Source of the DNA: UBA5189 sp035631615 | Lineage (GTDB): Bacteria > Chloroflexota > Limnocylindria > Limnocylindrales > CSP1-4 | NCBI GenBank assembly: GCA_035631615.1 | Contig: DASQIK010000023.1 | Span: 10,065 to 74,064, forward strand | Length of the DNA stretch: 64,000 nucleotides | Direction: 5' to 3' | Shown here: piece by piece, positions 1 through 8,307 of the stretch | Layout: each line of letters starts with the position of its first letter | Numbering within the stretch: position 1 is the stretch's first letter | Program-made: the position numbers and the translations under genes | The notes under the pieces: model-generated | The model's input: the letters and a program-made list of their open reading frames with translations, nothing else | What the model was told of the DNA's origin: nothing | Databases searched by the model: none

Positions 1-165
1 GAACTTCACGCGATCGCCGATGCGCTGCACGCCCGCGAACCAGTCGTGGGCCCTGGCGTCTCGGCGGCGCAGGACCTCCATGCCGTAGATCTCCGCTGCC
101 TCGAGCTCGTCCTCGTACGGCACGAGCATCGCGCGCAGCTCCGCCTCGAGCTCGCCGAGGGTCAT
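1..165 (-). CDS. Hypothetical protein, N-terminal 55 residues (cut by window edge)
   Basis: Only the first 55 codons are inside the window; the reading frame runs open off position 1. The ATG at 165 follows the E1 beta stop by 45 bp on the same strand, so it is probably the last visible member of that transcription unit. An in-frame GTG at 177 is an alternative start. The visible part is acidic and helical at first, then reads AHDWFAGVQRIGDRVKF, which recalls DUF1801-like small proteins, but that is a weak impression. No function is assigned. Confidence 0.55.
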   Translation of the reverse strand, partial: MTLGELEAELRAMLVPYEDELEAAEIYGMEVLRRRDARAHDWFAGVQRIGDRVKF

Positions 166-210
166 TTCAGGGCTCACGTCAGGGCTCGTGGCGACGGCGC
201 GGGCTCGCGC

Positions 211-1194
211 CTAGTACGCGGCGAGCTTGCGGATGCCGTCGGCGATCTTCTCGGGGTTGACCATGAACCAGTCCTCGAGGACGTGGTTGTACGGGACGCC
301 CGGGACGTCGGGGCCGGCGACGCGCGAGACCGGGCCGTCGAGGTAGTCGAAGGCGTCCTCGGCGACGATCGCGGCGAGCTCCGCGCCGTAGCCGAGGAAC
401 CGGTTGTCCTCGTACACGATCAGGCACTTGCCGGTCTTCTTGACCGAGGACAGGATCGTCTCGCGGTCGAGCGGGCGGAGCGTCCGGAGGTCGACGACCT
501 CGACGCTGATCCCCTCCTCCGCCACGACGTCGGCGGCCTCGAGGGCGTAATGGGCCATCAGGCCGTAGGCGAGGATCGTGATCTGCGTGCCGGGATGGGT
601 GATCGCGGCCTTGCCGAGCGGCACCAGGTAGTCGTTCGCGGGCACATCGCCGCGGACGGACCGATACATCTTCTTGTGCTCGAAGAACAGCACCGGGTCG
701 CTGTCGCGGATCGCCGAGCGCAACAGCCCGGCCGCGTCATATGGCGTCGATGGGATGACGATCTTGAGCCCCGGCACGTGGGCGAAGAACGCCTCGACGG
801 ACTGGGAGTGGTACAGCGCCCCATGCACACCCCCGCCATACGGCGCGCGGACCGTCATCGGCACGCCAAAGCCGTTGTTCGAGCGGTAGCGCATCCGCGC
901 CGCCTCGGACACGAGCTGGTTGAACGCCGGGTGGATGAAGTCGGCGAACTGGATCTCGGCGATCGGGCGGAGGCCGTTCATGGCGGCGCCGATCGAGGCG
1001 CCGATGATGAGCGACTCGCTGAGCGGCGTGTCGATGACCCGATCCTCGCCGAACTCGGCGTACAGGCCGTCGGTGGCCAGGAACACGCCGCCCTTGAGCC
1101 CGACGTCCTCGCCGAGGAGGATCACGGACTGGTCGCGCCGCATCTCCTCGGCCATCGTCTCGCGGATCGCCTCGATGAACGTCTTGAGCGCCAT
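211..1194 (-). CDS. bkdAB: 2-oxoacid dehydrogenase E1 component, beta subunit (branched-chain type)
   Basis: Beta chain of the thiamine-diphosphate-dependent E1 that decarboxylates a 2-oxoacid and acylates the lipoyl arm of E2. The 327-residue length is normal. Visible hallmarks are LLGEDVGLKGGVF near residue 25, the TPLSES segment, the IAEIQFADFIHPAFNQ stretch and a C-terminal transketolase-type domain (VEVVDLRTLRPLD). The GGVF and HKKMYR segments look more like branched-chain 2-oxoacid dehydrogenase than pyruvate dehydrogenase, but substrate cannot be fixed from sequence alone. Its ATG directly abuts the alpha-subunit stop (TAGATG), so the subunits are translationally coupled. No E2 gene lies in the window. 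Confidence 0.93.
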   Translation of the reverse strand: MALKTFIEAIRETMAEEMRRDQSVILLGEDVGLKGGVFLATDGLYAEFGEDRVIDTPLSESLIIGASIGAAMNGLRPIAEIQFADFIHPAFNQLVSEAARMRYRSNNGFGVPMTVRAPYGGGVHGALYHSQSVEAFFAHVPGLKIVIPSTPYDAAGLLRSAIRDSDPVLFFEHKKMYRSVRGDVPANDYLVPLGKAAITHPGTQITILAYGLMAHYALEAADVVAEEGISVEVVDLRTLRPLDRETILSSVKKTGKCLIVYEDNRFLGYGAELAAIVAEDAFDYLDGPVSRVAGPDVPGVPYNHVLEDWFMVNPEKIADGIRKLAAY

Positions 1195-2301
1195 CTAGTC
1201 AACCGCGCCTTCGGCGGCGGAGGTGTCGCCCTCGTGGCCCTGGAGCCCGTGGGCCGCACCGAACCCCCAGGTCGGCGGCAGCTCGCCTGGCCAGTCCTCG
1301 GCGAAGACCCACTTCATCGCCGTGCGTGGATCCGGGTCTGCGGCACCTTCGGCGTACTCGGTCGCCTCGTCAATGTCGGCCTTGACCTCGGCCGCGATCC
1401 TCGCCTCGATCTCGTCGGTCAGGACACCGGCGTCGCGCAGCTCCGCGCGGAAGCGCGGGAGCGGGTCCTCGCCCTTGAGCCCCTCGAGCTCCTCGGCGGA
1501 GCGGTACTTCGTCTGCTGGTCGTCCGAGGAGTGGGCGGTGAGGCGGATGACCTTCGCCTCGATGAGCGTCGGGCCGTCGCCGCGCCGGGCCCGATCGACC
1601 GCTTCCTTCGCCGCCCGGTAGCAGCCGAGCACGTCCGCGCCGTCGACGATGACGCCCGGGATCCCGTAGCCGGAGGCGCGATCCGCCACGTTCGGCGTGG
1701 CCAGCTGCTTCGAGACCGGCACGCTGATCGCATAGCCGTTGTTCTCGACGCAGAGGATGAACGGGAGCTTGTGGATCGCTGCGAAGTTGAGGCCTTCGTG
1801 GACGTCGCCCTGATTGGAGCTGCCCTCGCCCATCGAGGTCATCGCGACCTGGCCGGTCTTCCGGATCTTCGCCGCCAGCGCGATCCCGACGGCGTGCAGC
1901 ATCTGCGTCGCGACCGGCGACGACAGCGACACCAGGTTGTTCGCCACGTTGCCGTAGTGGCCCGGCATCTGGCGGCCGCCGGAGGACAGGTCGATCGCCT
2001 TCGCGTACTGCGCGGTCAGGATGTCGCGTGCCTGCATGCCGAAGGTCAGGCACGTCGCGATTGAGCGGTAGAACGGCGCGATCCAGTCCTTGCCGCGCTC
2101 GAGCGGCCACGCGATCGCGGCCTGCGCGCCCTCGTGGCCCTGGCCGCTGATGACGAACGGGATGCGGCCCGCGCGGTTGAGGATCCACATGCGCTCGTCG
2201 ACGGCGCGAGCCGTCGCGATGACCTTGTACATGCCGAGCAGGTCGGCGTCGGTCAGCCCGACGGATGCTGCAAGCTTCGAGCTTTCGCTCCTCGCTGCCA
2301 T
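1195..2301 (-). CDS. bkdAA: 2-oxoacid dehydrogenase E1 component, alpha subunit (branched-chain type)
   Basis: Alpha chain of the same E1, 368 residues. It carries the thiamine-diphosphate site: a GEGSSNQGDVHEG motif and VENNGYAIS about 30 residues later. The HSSDDQQTKYR phosphorylation-loop region and the MPGH segment resemble branched-chain 2-oxoacid dehydrogenase alpha chains. The frame is open further upstream, but homologues begin near the chosen ATG at 2301 (MAARSESSK) and the upstream codons look like arginine-rich shadow sequence. A 140-bp gap separates it from lpdA upstream. Predicted role: oxidation of branched-chain or related 2-oxoacids to acyl-CoA with E2 and Lpd. Confidence 0.93.
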   Translation of the reverse strand: MAARSESSKLAASVGLTDADLLGMYKVIATARAVDERMWILNRAGRIPFVISGQGHEGAQAAIAWPLERGKDWIAPFYRSIATCLTFGMQARDILTAQYAKAIDLSSGGRQMPGHYGNVANNLVSLSSPVATQMLHAVGIALAAKIRKTGQVAMTSMGEGSSNQGDVHEGLNFAAIHKLPFILCVENNGYAISVPVSKQLATPNVADRASGYGIPGVIVDGADVLGCYRAAKEAVDRARRGDGPTLIEAKVIRLTAHSSDDQQTKYRSAEELEGLKGEDPLPRFRAELRDAGVLTDEIEARIAAEVKADIDEATEYAEGAADPDPRTAMKWVFAEDWPGELPPTWGFGAAHGLQGHEGDTSAAEGAVD

Positions 2302-2441
2302 CAACGTGACCCCGGTGCGCTCAGCCGGTCGCGGCACAAGGCGGGAGCGAGCACGGCCGCGAGCGCACTCCGATCGTGCGTGAGCGGCCGCGCGCAGCGA
2401 CCAACGCGGCGCCGAGGCCGGATCAGCGCACCGATCGCCAT

Positions 2442-3878
2442 CTAGAAGTTGATCGACCGGCCATCGACGGCCAACGCCGCCTCGCCGATGATCTCGGAGA
2501 AGGTCGGATGCGGGTGGGTCGAGCCACCGATCTCCCATGGCGTCGCCTCGAGGCTACCGGCGAGGGTGGCCTCGGCGATCAGGTCCGTCGCGTGCGGCCC
2601 GATGACGTGCACGCCGAGCGTGTCGCCCGTCTGCGGGTTGCCGATCACCTTCGCGAAGCCCTCGTACTCGCCACCGATGATCGCCTTGGCGATCGCCTGG
2701 AACGGCACCTTGCCGACCTTGTACGGCAGCCCCCGCTCCTGGCATTGCTGCTCGGTGAGCCCAACCGACGCGATCTCCGGCCGGCAGTACGTCGCCCGGG
2801 GCTGCTGCACGTAGTCCATCGGGTGGACGTCCTTGTCACCCGCGATCGTGTGCGCGGCGATGAGGCCCTCATGCCCCGCCGTGTGCGCCAGCATCAGCCC
2901 CCCGACCGCGTCGCCGATCGCGTACAGGTGCGGCTCGCGCGTGCGCATCGTGCGCAGGTCGACCTTGACGAAGCCGCGCTCCAGCTCCGCGCGCGTCGAC
3001 TCGAGCCCGACGTCCTCGACGTTCGGCGCCCTGCCGGTCGCGACGAGGAGCAGCTCGGCGGTGAGATTCGCCGCTTCCCTGCCCTCGGGCCCGACGTCCA
3101 TCGAGACGCCGGTCTTCGTCACCTTGACCGCCTTCGTGTCGAACCGGGCGCCGGTCATCACGGTCATGCCCCGCCGGGTGAAGCTTCGCTCGAGCGCCTG
3201 GCTGACCTCGCGGTCCTCGAGCGGCACGAGCGTCGGCAGGTACTCGAGGAGCGTGACCTTGACGCCGAGGTCGTGGTACATCGAGGCGAACTCGACGCCG
3301 ACCGCCCCGGCCCCCACGACGATGACGTCCCTGGGCAGGGTGCTCGAGGTGAGCACGTCATCGGAGGTGACGATCCGCTTCCCGTCCGGCTCGAGGCCGG
3401 GGAGCGACTTCACCCGTGAGCCCGTCGCCAGGATCACGTCGGTGCCCTGGAGAAGGCGCTCGCCGCCCGGGTTGTCGGCGTCCGGCGTCGTCTCGACGCG
3501 GACATGGGTCGGGCCGTCGAGGCGGCCCCTGCCCTGAATCCAGGTGACCTTGTTCTTGTCGATCAGGCTCTTGAGGCCGGTCCACAGGCGCTTCACGACC
3601 TGGTCGCGCCGCTCGGCCATGCGGGCGTAGTCCACCACCGGGTCGCCGGCGTCGATGCCGTACTCCTTCGCGTGCCGGATCCGCTCCGCGAAGGCGGCCG
3701 ATTCGAGCAGGGCCTTCGTGGGGATGCAGCCGATGTGGAGGCAGGTCCCGCCGATCTTCGCCTGATCGACGAGGGCGACCTTCAGCCCGAGCTGCGCGGC
3801 GCGGAATGCGGCGGTGTAGCCGCCAGTTCCGGCGCCGAGGACGACGAGATCGAAGTCGTTGGAGGAGCCGACGGCCAT
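2442..3878 (-). CDS. lpdA: Dihydrolipoamide dehydrogenase (E3)
   Basis: Flavoprotein disulfide reductase that reoxidises the lipoyl group of 2-oxoacid dehydrogenase complexes and reduces NAD+. The 478-residue length is typical. N-terminal FAD fold LGAGTGGY near residue 14; redox-active pair C46/C51 in GGTCLHIGCIPTK; NAD-binding VGAGAVGVEFAS; second FAD motif YAIGDAVGG; C-terminal dimer domain with catalytic His457 and Glu462 in HPHPTFSE. The start at 3878 (MAVGSSNDFD) is the only one that places the FAD motif normally. It follows the cyclase gene by 19 bp and precedes the E1 genes, so it is very likely the E3 of this complex. Confidence 0.96.
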   Translation of the reverse strand: MAVGSSNDFDLVVLGAGTGGYTAAFRAAQLGLKVALVDQAKIGGTCLHIGCIPTKALLESAAFAERIRHAKEYGIDAGDPVVDYARMAERRDQVVKRLWTGLKSLIDKNKVTWIQGRGRLDGPTHVRVETTPDADNPGGERLLQGTDVILATGSRVKSLPGLEPDGKRIVTSDDVLTSSTLPRDVIVVGAGAVGVEFASMYHDLGVKVTLLEYLPTLVPLEDREVSQALERSFTRRGMTVMTGARFDTKAVKVTKTGVSMDVGPEGREAANLTAELLLVATGRAPNVEDVGLESTRAELERGFVKVDLRTMRTREPHLYAIGDAVGGLMLAHTAGHEGLIAAHTIAGDKDVHPMDYVQQPRATYCRPEIASVGLTEQQCQERGLPYKVGKVPFQAIAKAIIGGEYEGFAKVIGNPQTGDTLGVHVIGPHATDLIAEATLAGSLEATPWEIGGSTHPHPTFSEIIGEAALAVDGRSINF

Positions 3879-3897
3879 CGCTGCGGATGGTACGGCG

Positions 3898-6800
3898 CTA
3901 CCCGGTGGCTCGCACCGTGGAGGGCTGCTCCGCCGGCACGGCCGGAGCCTGCCCGGAGTCGCGTCCGGTGGCTGCCTTGTCGCGGTACCGCTCGACGTAC
4001 GCGCTCGCACCGCGCTCGGCGAACCATGCCTGAGCCGCTTCGAGTGCCTTCATTGCTTCGGGGAAGCGACGCCCGCCGAGGTGGCCGAACGCGAGTCGGA
4101 ACCGGGCGGCAAGCAGCTCGGCACCAGTCAGCCCCAGGTGCTGCTCGGCGGCGACGAACGCCTGGCGAGCATCGTCCCACCGGCCGTCGATGAGCGCCAG
4201 CAGGCTGGCCGCCATCGCATCGAACGCCCGTTGGACGGGGAGGGGCCTCGTGAGCTGGCGCCAACGGTCGATCACGGCTGCCACCCGCTCGGAGCTCCCG
4301 GCGCCCGCCGCCGCGAAGAGGGCCGCCTGGAACCCCAGCTCCACCTCTGCTGACGTGACCAGCGACCTCTCGGCGACGGCGAAGGCCTCCTCGAATCGGC
4401 CCTGCGCGGTGAGCGCGTCAGCTTTCGCGGCGAGGGCCCAGCCGGACGCCTGCCCGCTTTCGGCGATGGCAGGTCCCGCCAGGAGCGCATCGATTGCCTC
4501 GGCGGCGGCAACGGGGTGGCCGCGGTAGATCAGACGCCGGGCTTCCTCGTGGTGGAACCAGTCGAGGTAGTAGCCCTCGACGCCCTCCATCTCGGCGCGC
4601 GCCTCCTCGAAATAGGCATCCCAGTCGCCGACCTTGAACGAGACGTCGAGCAGCGCATCGACGCTGTGGAGCAGCCACGTCTGCTGTCCGAACCTGCGGG
4701 ACTGTTCGTAGACCTCCTCCAGCACGACGCGAGAGTCCGGCAGGTCCACGTCCTGCAGCATCACGCGCAGGTTGTTGCGCGCGCGGAGTGAGGCGAACAG
4801 GTTTCCCTGAGCGTCGGCCATGACGATCGCGCCACGGAGCAGTGCCTCGGATTCGATGACGCGACCAATGTTCTGGAGGGCCGTGCCCTTCGTGATGATC
4901 GCCTCGAGCAGGACGCGGGGCGTTGCGACCGCGTGCTGGGCGAGCACGCGATCACACCAAGCCACCGCGTCGTCGCGGCCGCCGAGCATCATCGCGCGGG
5001 CAAGCTCCACCTGCGCAGAGGCGATATCCGCTGACGGCGGGAGATCGGCGACCGCGGCCAGATCGGCCTCGAGCATCGTGATGGTGGCCTGCTCCCGGTG
5101 CTCCGCGAGGAGCGCCGCGGCCTCCGCCGCCGCGGCCCGCAGGCCCCCCAGGCGATCCCCAACCTGCGCGAACAGGGAGCGGGCTTCCGCCGCGTGTGCA
5201 TAGGCACGCGGGAACTGTGCGGCATCGCTGGCCAGGCCGATCGCGCGCGCGTGGAGCGCGGCCTGCTCGGCCGGCTCCGTCGCGATCGTCAGCGCCTCCT
5301 CGACGTAGGTCAGGGCACCGATCAGATCGTGCAGGGCGCCCGCGCGATCCGCGGCAGCCCGAAGCGCCACGCGCGCCTGGGCCGCAAGTGCGTCTGCCTC
5401 GAGGCCCGCGCGGGCCGCCCGAAACGCGGCGAGGTAGTGCGTCGCGAGGACGCCAGCGATCTCCTCGTCGCCGAGCGACTCGAAGTAGCGCGCCGCTGCG
5501 ACGTGCCTGGCCTGCCGGTCGCGCTTGGCGAGCGACTGGTAGGCCACCTCGCGGACGACGCCCTGCAGGAACCGGTACTGCCCTCGCTCCGCGGATCGCG
5601 GGTCCGCATCCAGGGTCAGCAGCTCGCGTCTCACAAGGCCGTCGACGATGCCCGCGATGGCCTCGGGCTGCAGGTGGGACACGCTCACCAGCGCCGGCAG
5701 CGAGAAGCTGACGCCGAGGATCGACGCGTCCGTCATCACGCTGCGCTCCTCGGGCGCGAGCGAGTCAAGGCGGGCCGCGATGAGCGCGTGCAGCGTCTCC
5801 GGGACGACGAGCTCGGGCACCGAGCCTGCGACCTCGTACAGCCGGCCGCTGGGGCGCAGGACGCCCCGATCGATGAGCATGCGCAGCGTCTCGACCGCGT
5901 ACAGCGGGACGCCCTCCGCCCTCCCGACGATCCGCCGCAGGGCGTCGCCGGGCAGGTCCGGCACGAGGCCCCGGAGCAGTCGCTCCATCTCGGCGCTCGG
6001 CAGCGGATCGAGGTGGACGACCGTCGCACTGCGGACGCTTCGGCCCCAGGCCGGCCGGCGATCGAACAGCTCCGGCCGCGCCTCCGCCAGGACGAGGATG
6101 GGCGAGCTGCGGGCCCATGTGAGCACGTGCTCGATGAAGTCGAGGGTGCCCTGGTCCGCCCACTGGAGGTCCTGGAACACAAGGACGACCGGTGACTCGG
6201 CGGCGAGGCGTTCCAGCAGGGTCCGCCAGGCCGCGAACAGCTCGTCCCGCGATTCGCTCGGCAGCTCGTCGAGTCCCAGGAGCCCGAGCGCGCGCGGCTC
6301 GATCCAGTGCCGATCGGCCTCGTCCGGCAGGAACCGCATGAGCATGTCGCCCACCTTCTGGCGGGCGGCCTCCGCGTCGTCCGCGTCGCTCACCCCGGCA
6401 CGGCCGCGAATCATCTCGGCCAGTGCCCAGTAGCTGATGCCCTCGCCGTACGAGGGCGAGCGCCCGACGAGCCAGAACACGCCCTCGACGACGCCATCGA
6501 GGTACTTCTCCAGCTCCCACATGAGCCGGGACTTGCCCATGCCCGCGAGGCCGAGGAGAGTCACGAGCCGTGGCTTGCCCTCGCGAGCGGTCGCGTGGAA
6601 GAGGTCCTTCAGCAGCCGCAGGTCGTCATCACGGCCAACAAACGGCGGCTCGAGAATGACCGCCCTGCCCTCACCACCGCGGAGGGCCACGACGTTCACC
6701 GCGCGCCACACGTGGGCCGGCGCTTCCTTGCCCTTGAGGGCGCGGTCGCCGGCATCCTCGAACTCGATCGCGCGCGACGCGGCGCGGTAGGTGGCATCGC

Positions 6801-7446
6801 CGACGAGCACGGTCCCCGGCTCGGCAGCGGACTGCACCCGCGACGCCGTGTTGACGAGGTCGCCCGCGATCATCCCCTGGCCTTCCGCCCCGATCGAGAC
6901 CGCGGCCTCGCCAGTCAGGACGCCCGCCCGCGCCTGAAGCGGCTGCTCGGCGGAGGAGAGGCGCGGCACGGCGTTGACGAGCTCCATTGCCGCGCGGACG
7001 GCGCGTTCCGCGTCGTCCTCGTGGGCGGTGGGCGCTCCCCAGACGGCCATCACGGCATCGCCGATGAACTTCTCGATCACGCCACCGTGGCGGGCCATGA
7101 TGTCCCGCGCGACCTCGTAGTAGCGCGTCAGGAGCTCGCGCGTGTCCTCCGCGTCGCGGCCCTCCGACGCGGTCGTGAAGCCAACGAGGTCGACGAAGAC
7201 GACCGAGACGAGGCGGCGCTCGGCGAGCGGCTGGGAGGTCGTCGCCGGCGCCACGGTCTCCGAGGTGGGCGCTGCGCCCGCAGGTTCCGACAGGTTGTGG
7301 CCGCAGTTCATGCAGAACTTCGCACCGGGCTGGTTGACCGTGCCGCACACGGGGCAGCCGGTCGCGAGGCGCGTCCCGCACTGGACGCAGAAGCGCGCGT
7401 TGGCATCGTTGTCCGTGCCACAGGTCGGGCACGTGGTGAGGGCCAT
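3898..7446 (-). CDS. Zinc-ribbon / class III nucleotidyl cyclase / ATPase / helical-repeat regulator
   Basis: A 1182-residue multidomain protein. Residues 6-49 hold two CxxC...CxxC zinc ribbons (CPTC, CVQC; CPVC, CMNC). Residues 78-250 form a class III cyclase domain with metal aspartates Asp86 (FVDLVGFT) and Asp130 (IGDAVMAVWG), Lys126, and Asn199/Arg203 in DLVNTASRVQS, so it may be catalytically competent. Residues 268-650 form an AAA_16-type ATPase with Walker A GLAGMGKS (299-306) and Walker B-like VVLVFQDLQWAD. The rest is alanine-rich TPR-like helices. The family is usually a cytosolic sensor or regulator; the ligand is unknown. ATG 7446 starts at the first zinc ribbon; an ATG at 7479 is possible. 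It leads the lpdA-E1 gene run. Confidence 0.9.
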   Translation of the reverse strand: MALTTCPTCGTDNDANARFCVQCGTRLATGCPVCGTVNQPGAKFCMNCGHNLSEPAGAAPTSETVAPATTSQPLAERRLVSVVFVDLVGFTTASEGRDAEDTRELLTRYYEVARDIMARHGGVIEKFIGDAVMAVWGAPTAHEDDAERAVRAAMELVNAVPRLSSAEQPLQARAGVLTGEAAVSIGAEGQGMIAGDLVNTASRVQSAAEPGTVLVGDATYRAASRAIEFEDAGDRALKGKEAPAHVWRAVNVVALRGGEGRAVILEPPFVGRDDDLRLLKDLFHATAREGKPRLVTLLGLAGMGKSRLMWELEKYLDGVVEGVFWLVGRSPSYGEGISYWALAEMIRGRAGVSDADDAEAARQKVGDMLMRFLPDEADRHWIEPRALGLLGLDELPSESRDELFAAWRTLLERLAAESPVVLVFQDLQWADQGTLDFIEHVLTWARSSPILVLAEARPELFDRRPAWGRSVRSATVVHLDPLPSAEMERLLRGLVPDLPGDALRRIVGRAEGVPLYAVETLRMLIDRGVLRPSGRLYEVAGSVPELVVPETLHALIAARLDSLAPEERSVMTDASILGVSFSLPALVSVSHLQPEAIAGIVDGLVRRELLTLDADPRSAERGQYRFLQGVVREVAYQSLAKRDRQARHVAAARYFESLGDEEIAGVLATHYLAAFRAARAGLEADALAAQARVALRAAADRAGALHDLIGALTYVEEALTIATEPAEQAALHARAIGLASDAAQFPRAYAHAAEARSLFAQVGDRLGGLRAAAAEAAALLAEHREQATITMLEADLAAVADLPPSADIASAQVELARAMMLGGRDDAVAWCDRVLAQHAVATPRVLLEAIITKGTALQNIGRVIESEALLRGAIVMADAQGNLFASLRARNNLRVMLQDVDLPDSRVVLEEVYEQSRRFGQQTWLLHSVDALLDVSFKVGDWDAYFEEARAEMEGVEGYYLDWFHHEEARRLIYRGHPVAAAEAIDALLAGPAIAESGQASGWALAAKADALTAQGRFEEAFAVAERSLVTSAEVELGFQAALFAAAGAGSSERVAAVIDRWRQLTRPLPVQRAFDAMAASLLALIDGRWDDARQAFVAAEQHLGLTGAELLAARFRLAFGHLGGRRFPEAMKALEAAQAWFAERGASAYVERYRDKAATGRDSGQAPAVPAEQPSTVRATG

Positions 7447-7538
7447 GTCGAACGGGAGGATACGGCGAGCGACCGGCATCCGGCGAGACCGGTGGTTGTA
7501 TCCTCGCCTGCGGTGCGCACGCTCTCGCGAACCGTTCG

Positions 7539-8195
7539 ATGACCATCGAGGCGCTGCTCCTGCGCGCGGTCCTGATCGCCGGCGGCTACCTTGCCGGCTC
7601 GATCCCGGTGGGCGTGCTCGTCGCGCGAGCAAGCGGCGGGCCCGACCCACGGACCGTCGGCTCTGGCCGGACGGGCGGCACGAACGCGCTGCGCGCGCTG
7701 GGTCGCAAATGGGCGGCGGTCGTCGTCGCCGGCGATCTCGGCAAGGGTGCGGTCCCCGTGCTGCTCACGCGCCTCGTCACCGGCGGCGACTCGACGGCCG
7801 AGGTGCTCGTGGCGGCAGCGGCGGTCGCCGGCTCCGTGCGCTCGGTCTTCCTCAACTTCAAGGGCGGCCGCGGCGTCGGGACCGGTGTCGGCACGATGCT
7901 CGTGATTCAGCCGCTCGCCGTCGTTCTCGCGGCGCCCGTTTTCTTCCTCGCGATCATCGCGACGCGCTACGTCTCGCTGGGGTCCCTGCTCGGTTCGGCG
8001 GCGATGTTCCCGGCGATGCTCCTCATCTGGGCCGTGGCATCAGGCTGGGTCGCGCCCGCCTACCTCGTCTGGGCGGCTGTCGGCCCGGTCCTGATCTGGC
8101 TCGCGCACGCGGACAACATCGACCGGCTCCTGCACGGCACGGAGCGCAAGTTCGACCTCGGGCTCCTCGGCGGCCGGCGCTCCGGCGGCGCCTGA
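7539..8195 (+). CDS. plsY: Acyl-phosphate:glycerol-3-phosphate acyltransferase PlsY
   Basis: Integral membrane enzyme that transfers an acyl group from acyl-phosphate to glycerol 3-phosphate, the first committed step of phospholipid synthesis. The 218-residue length fits. Its three cytosolic motifs are visible: GSGRTGGTNALRALG (family GSGNxGxTNxLR), GDLGKG, and NFKGGRGVGTGVGTM (family FxGGKGVATxxG). Several hydrophobic helices separate them. The substitution of Asn by Arg in the first motif and Lys by Arg in the third are conservative departures. Divergent from the cyclase gene across 92 bp; ends in a strong hairpin. Glycerol 3-phosphate is also the substrate or product of the GlpD/GlpK pair further along. 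Confidence 0.95.
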   Translation: MTIEALLLRAVLIAGGYLAGSIPVGVLVARASGGPDPRTVGSGRTGGTNALRALGRKWAAVVVAGDLGKGAVPVLLTRLVTGGDSTAEVLVAAAAVAGSVRSVFLNFKGGRGVGTGVGTMLVIQPLAVVLAAPVFFLAIIATRYVSLGSLLGSAAMFPAMLLIWAVASGWVAPAYLVWAAVGPVLIWLAHADNIDRLLHGTERKFDLGLLGGRRSGGA

Positions 8196-8212
8196 GGCAC
8201 ACCGGGCACGAA

Positions 8213-8250
8213 AGCGCCCCCGCTGCGAGCTGGTCGCGGACGGGGGCGCT
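8213..8250. terminator. Bidirectional hairpin between convergent genes
   Basis: Perfect 10-bp stem: AGCGCCCCCG at 8213-8222 pairs with CGGGGGCGCT at 8241-8250 over an 18-base loop. It sits 17 bp after the plsY stop and about 57 bp from the 3' end of the converging sialidase-like gene. There is no clear T-run on the plus side, so intrinsic termination is likely but not certain. Confidence 0.65.
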
Positions 8251-8307
8251 GTTGCGTTCGACCGCTCAGGGCTCGAGAGCGGTCGCGCGATTACCGGGCT
8301 GCACGCC

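Noticed and set aside
46..2064. A 672-codon plus-strand frame over the E1 genes
   Set aside because: It is arginine, valine and aspartate rich with no family resemblance and lies exactly opposite two certain enzymes; long antisense frames are expected at this GC content.
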